Assembly: GCA_944376955.1 (NCBI GenBank)
Contig: CALWEB010000023.1
Location: forward strand, 1-7,858
Reading direction: 5' to 3'
From: an uncultured Agathobaculum sp.
GTDB taxonomy: Bacteria; Bacillota; Clostridia; Oscillospirales; Butyricicoccaceae
DNA length: 7,858 nucleotides
The notes under the pieces are model-generated. The model was not told where the DNA came from, did no database searches, and saw only the letters and a list, made by a program, of their open reading frames with translations. The translations under genes were made by a program, and so were the position numbers. The stretch's first letter is position 1. Every line of letters begins with the position of its first letter. This document shows positions 6,265 to 7,858 of the stretch, in pieces.

Positions 6265-7599
6265 TCAGTTGTTCCAATCCTGTTTGACGAGGGAGAAGCG
6301 GTTTTTGATCTCCTCCTCGCTGATTTGCAGCGAACTTTGCGACGCCTGATCTGCGATGCGTGCAAAATACACTGCCTGCGCCGTCTGGCCGAGCTGCAGC
6401 AGGTCGGTGCGGCCGGCATAATAATCCCGGTTGGAGCCGGTGGCACAATAAATGGTGAACAGCGGGATCTGTCCGCCCCTGCCCACATATTCCGAAAACG
6501 TCACTGCGCTCAGGCCGCTGTCCGCCGTTTTCACGGCGGTGATCCGGTCATGCCAGGCGGGATCAATCAACAGGCTCCACGCATCCGAAATATTCTGATA
6601 GGTGGTCATCACCAGCGTGGGCGGCTCGTCCACGCTATATGCATACCAGTCGAGCATGAACACCGCGTCGGACGAAGCGGCATCCGAATATCCGGCCATC
6701 AGTACGGCGCGCGGCAGTTCGGTTACGCCGTCGCTGTTGATATCGGACGCATAGACCGATACCGGCCGGTAAGTGCTGCGGGTGATGGAATCCTCGCCAT
6801 CCAGCGCGAGGTTGAGCAGCGTCTGCCCGGAAAAGACAAAGATATCGGTGGTCAAACCCACGCCGCTTGCCATTTTTTCCTCGGCAAACACCGCAGTATA
6901 ATCGTCCAACACATGTCCGGTCTGCACCCGTTCCACCGAAACCGTTTCTGCGCTGGTAGCGGCTTCGCCCACCATCATCAGGCTGCCGTCGCCATATTGA
7001 TACAGCCGCGCCACGCGCTTGCCGTCGGGTGCGGTCGTCATCAGAAGCAGATCCTTGGCGCCGTCACCGGTCATATCGGTCAGCTCCATCGCGGAATACT
7101 CGGTCTCGAGCAGTACACCGGGGGTACAGTCGCTGTCAAAATCGCACATGGTCAGCGCCCCTGTCCCATCCGACGCAAGCCGCCAGGTGACCACCATACC
7201 GCGCCGTCCGTCCGGGGTGATGACGGGAAAATCAACTGATTGGATGGCTGTGCCTGTCCCCTCGATCGAGCCGGTGCAGACATATTGGTCCTCCTGTTTC
7301 CGGTATACATAGATTTCAAATTCGTTGCTGGTTGCCGAGGACGAACCGCGGAAAAACGAAATGGCCTCTTCTACGCCATCGCTGTCCAGATCCACCAGCT
7401 GGATGGCGGAACGGTTTTCCCCCTCCGCCGGTGCGGTGTATGAGATACCGGACGCGATCTGTTTTTCCAGTTCTGCCTGCAAGGTTTGGTAGTTTGTTGA
7501 AGGCTTGGGCGCGGCCAGCAGATCGTCGCCCGATGGAAACGTACAGCCGCTCAGCACCAGCAGAGACAGCAGCACGGAAAGTATGCGAATCGGTTTCAT
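6265..7599 (-). CDS. Putative lipoprotein with FG-GAP/VCBS-like Asp motifs
   Basis: I do not recognise a named family for the whole 444-residue protein. It begins with a short basic region, a hydrophobic stretch and the lipobox LSGC (16-19), so it should be exported and lipid-anchored at Cys19. The body is mostly predicted beta strand and carries calcium-loop-like motifs of the D-x-D/N/T-x-D-G type, each followed by a hydrophobic strand: DLDSDG (70-75), DMTGDG (175-180) and DINSDG (286-291), with a weaker DFDSDC (153-158). This pattern is typical of FG-GAP/VCBS beta-propeller repeats, but the spacing of about 105-111 residues is longer than one usual blade. The gene is first in the operon, 27 bases before the response regulator, so it may be an accessory sensor or a target of the two-component system. 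A GGGAG site lies six bases before the ATG. The propeller assignment is tentative. Confidence 0.8.
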   Translation of the reverse strand: MKPIRILSVLLSLLVLSGCTFPSGDDLLAAPKPSTNYQTLQAELEKQIASGISYTAPAEGENRSAIQLVDLDSDGVEEAISFFRGSSSATSNEFEIYVYRKQEDQYVCTGSIEGTGTAIQSVDFPVITPDGRRGMVVTWRLASDGTGALTMCDFDSDCTPGVLLETEYSAMELTDMTGDGAKDLLLMTTAPDGKRVARLYQYGDGSLMMVGEAATSAETVSVERVQTGHVLDDYTAVFAEEKMASGVGLTTDIFVFSGQTLLNLALDGEDSITRSTYRPVSVYASDINSDGVTELPRAVLMAGYSDAASSDAVFMLDWYAYSVDEPPTLVMTTYQNISDAWSLLIDPAWHDRITAVKTADSGLSAVTFSEYVGRGGQIPLFTIYCATGSNRDYYAGRTDLLQLGQTAQAVYFARIADQASQSSLQISEEEIKNRFSLVKQDWNN

Positions 7600-7642
7600 G
7601 GATTTCTCCCATTCCTGATACTACAAACATATATACAAATTC

Positions 7643-7671
7643 AGTATAGCACAAAACGGTTTTGTTTGGTA
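7643..7671 (-). promoter_or_regulatory. Promoter of the lipoprotein/two-component operon (extended -10)
   Basis: On the minus strand TATACT (7643-7648) is preceded by TGC (7649-7651), an extended -10. The -35 position at 17 bases spacing (7666-7671) reads TACCAA and is poor. The start of transcription would be near 7636, giving a leader of about 37 bases. A weak -35 next to a dyad suggests the promoter is regulated, perhaps by activation. Confidence 0.65.
7651..7665. promoter_or_regulatory. Candidate operator: perfect dyad in the promoter spacer
   Basis: ACAAAAC and GTTTTGT form a perfect seven-base inverted repeat around a single central G. The dyad fills the space between the -35 and -10 positions of the lipoprotein operon promoter and touches the extended -10 TG. 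A protein bound there would directly affect RNA polymerase. Which regulator binds is unknown. OmpR-family regulators more often use direct repeats, so a different repressor is also possible. Confidence 0.5.
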
Positions 7672-7759
7672 CTGGAAAATGTATAATTTTTATGCAGATC
7701 GCAAGCCTTTCCATGGCAAAAACGCCCATTCCTTTTCTCTTGCCGCATTGTAGTTTGCA

Positions 7760-7788
7760 TTGACAAAGCCGCGTAAAATGGGTATACT
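7760..7788 (+). promoter_or_regulatory. Promoter of tRNA-Leu
   Basis: A perfect TTGACA (7760-7765) and TATACT (7783-7788) are separated by exactly 17 bases, a near-consensus sigma-A promoter as expected for a stable RNA gene. The tRNA begins 18 bases after the -10. Confidence 0.9.
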
Positions 7789-7806
7789 GGTGATACGTTT
7801 TGAAAT

Positions 7807-7858
7807 GCGGGTATGGCGGAATTGGCAGACGTGCAGGATTTAGGTTCCTGTGCCGCAA
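7807..7858 (+). tRNA. tRNA-Leu (anticodon UAG), truncated by the window edge
   Basis: The sequence starts with the acceptor arm GCGGGTA and the D-arm block TGGCGGAATTGGCAGAC typical of bacterial leucine tRNAs. An anticodon stem CAGGA/TCCTG (7834-7838, 7846-7850) encloses loop TTTAGGT with anticodon TAG at 7841-7843, reading CUA and, through wobble, other CUN codons. The 52 visible bases stop at the start of the long variable arm; the T arm and 3' end are outside the window. Confidence 0.95.

Noticed and set aside
6325..7239. A 304-codon open frame on the plus strand
   Set aside because: It is antisense to the lipoprotein gene, which has a clear lipobox and start signal; no recognisable domain is seen in the opposite frame.
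7659..7687. A plus-strand TATAAT at 7682-7687 as a second tRNA promoter
   Set aside because: The -35 position reads GTTTTG, a poor match, and a far better promoter (TTGACA-17-TATACT) stands closer to the tRNA.
7316..7858. A minus-strand open frame reaching the window edge
   Set aside because: It overlaps the tRNA-Leu gene, both promoters and the lipoprotein start; it is an out-of-frame shadow of the lipoprotein gene.
1..7858. CRISPR array, insertion sequence, prophage or toxin-antitoxin genes
   Set aside because: No regularly spaced direct repeats, transposase or integrase motifs, or paired small genes are visible on either strand.

Overview
The window reads as chromosomal DNA from a Gram-positive, low-outgroup Firmicute of class Clostridia, probably a GC-rich gut-type lineage such as the Oscillospirales. 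This is inferred from strong AGGAGG-type ribosome binding sites, a Bacillus/Clostridium-type LexA (DinR) box, a DUF1385 gene near prmC, extended -10 promoters, and protein sequences typical of that group. No phage, transposase, CRISPR or toxin gene is visible. All six complete or near-complete protein genes lie on the minus strand; one tRNA gene at the right edge is on the plus strand.

Right to left, in the direction of transcription. A truncated tRNA-Leu(UAG) gene at the right edge has its own consensus promoter and points out of the window. Divergent from it, an extended -10 promoter with an adjacent perfect dyad probably drives a four-gene run: a lipoprotein with calcium-loop-like Asp motifs (6265-7599), an OmpR/PhoB-type response regulator (5548-6237), a sensor histidine kinase with an extracytoplasmic sensor region (3932-5485), and a DUF1385 (YqhQ-like) membrane protein (3000-3935) whose start codon overlaps the kinase stop. 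A 255-base spacer rich in hairpins separates this from prmC (1866-2744), the release-factor glutamine methyltransferase, which ends in a clear intrinsic terminator.

Next comes an independent SOS unit: a promoter with an upstream LexA box, recA (567-1727) and recX (100-570). The two genes overlap by four bases and end at a strong hairpin terminator. The last bases at the left edge carry a possible promoter for a gene outside the window.

How the genes work together: the lipoprotein, regulator and kinase look like an envelope-sensing module, and DUF1385 is translationally coupled to the kinase. This is the least explained part of the window. prmC acts in translation termination. RecA performs recombination and SOS induction, and RecX restrains RecA filaments. 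Most of the window is ordinary housekeeping DNA. The parts worth a second look are the lipoprotein/two-component/DUF1385 linkage, the hairpin-rich spacer, the hairpin across the regulator stop codon, and the promoter dyad.
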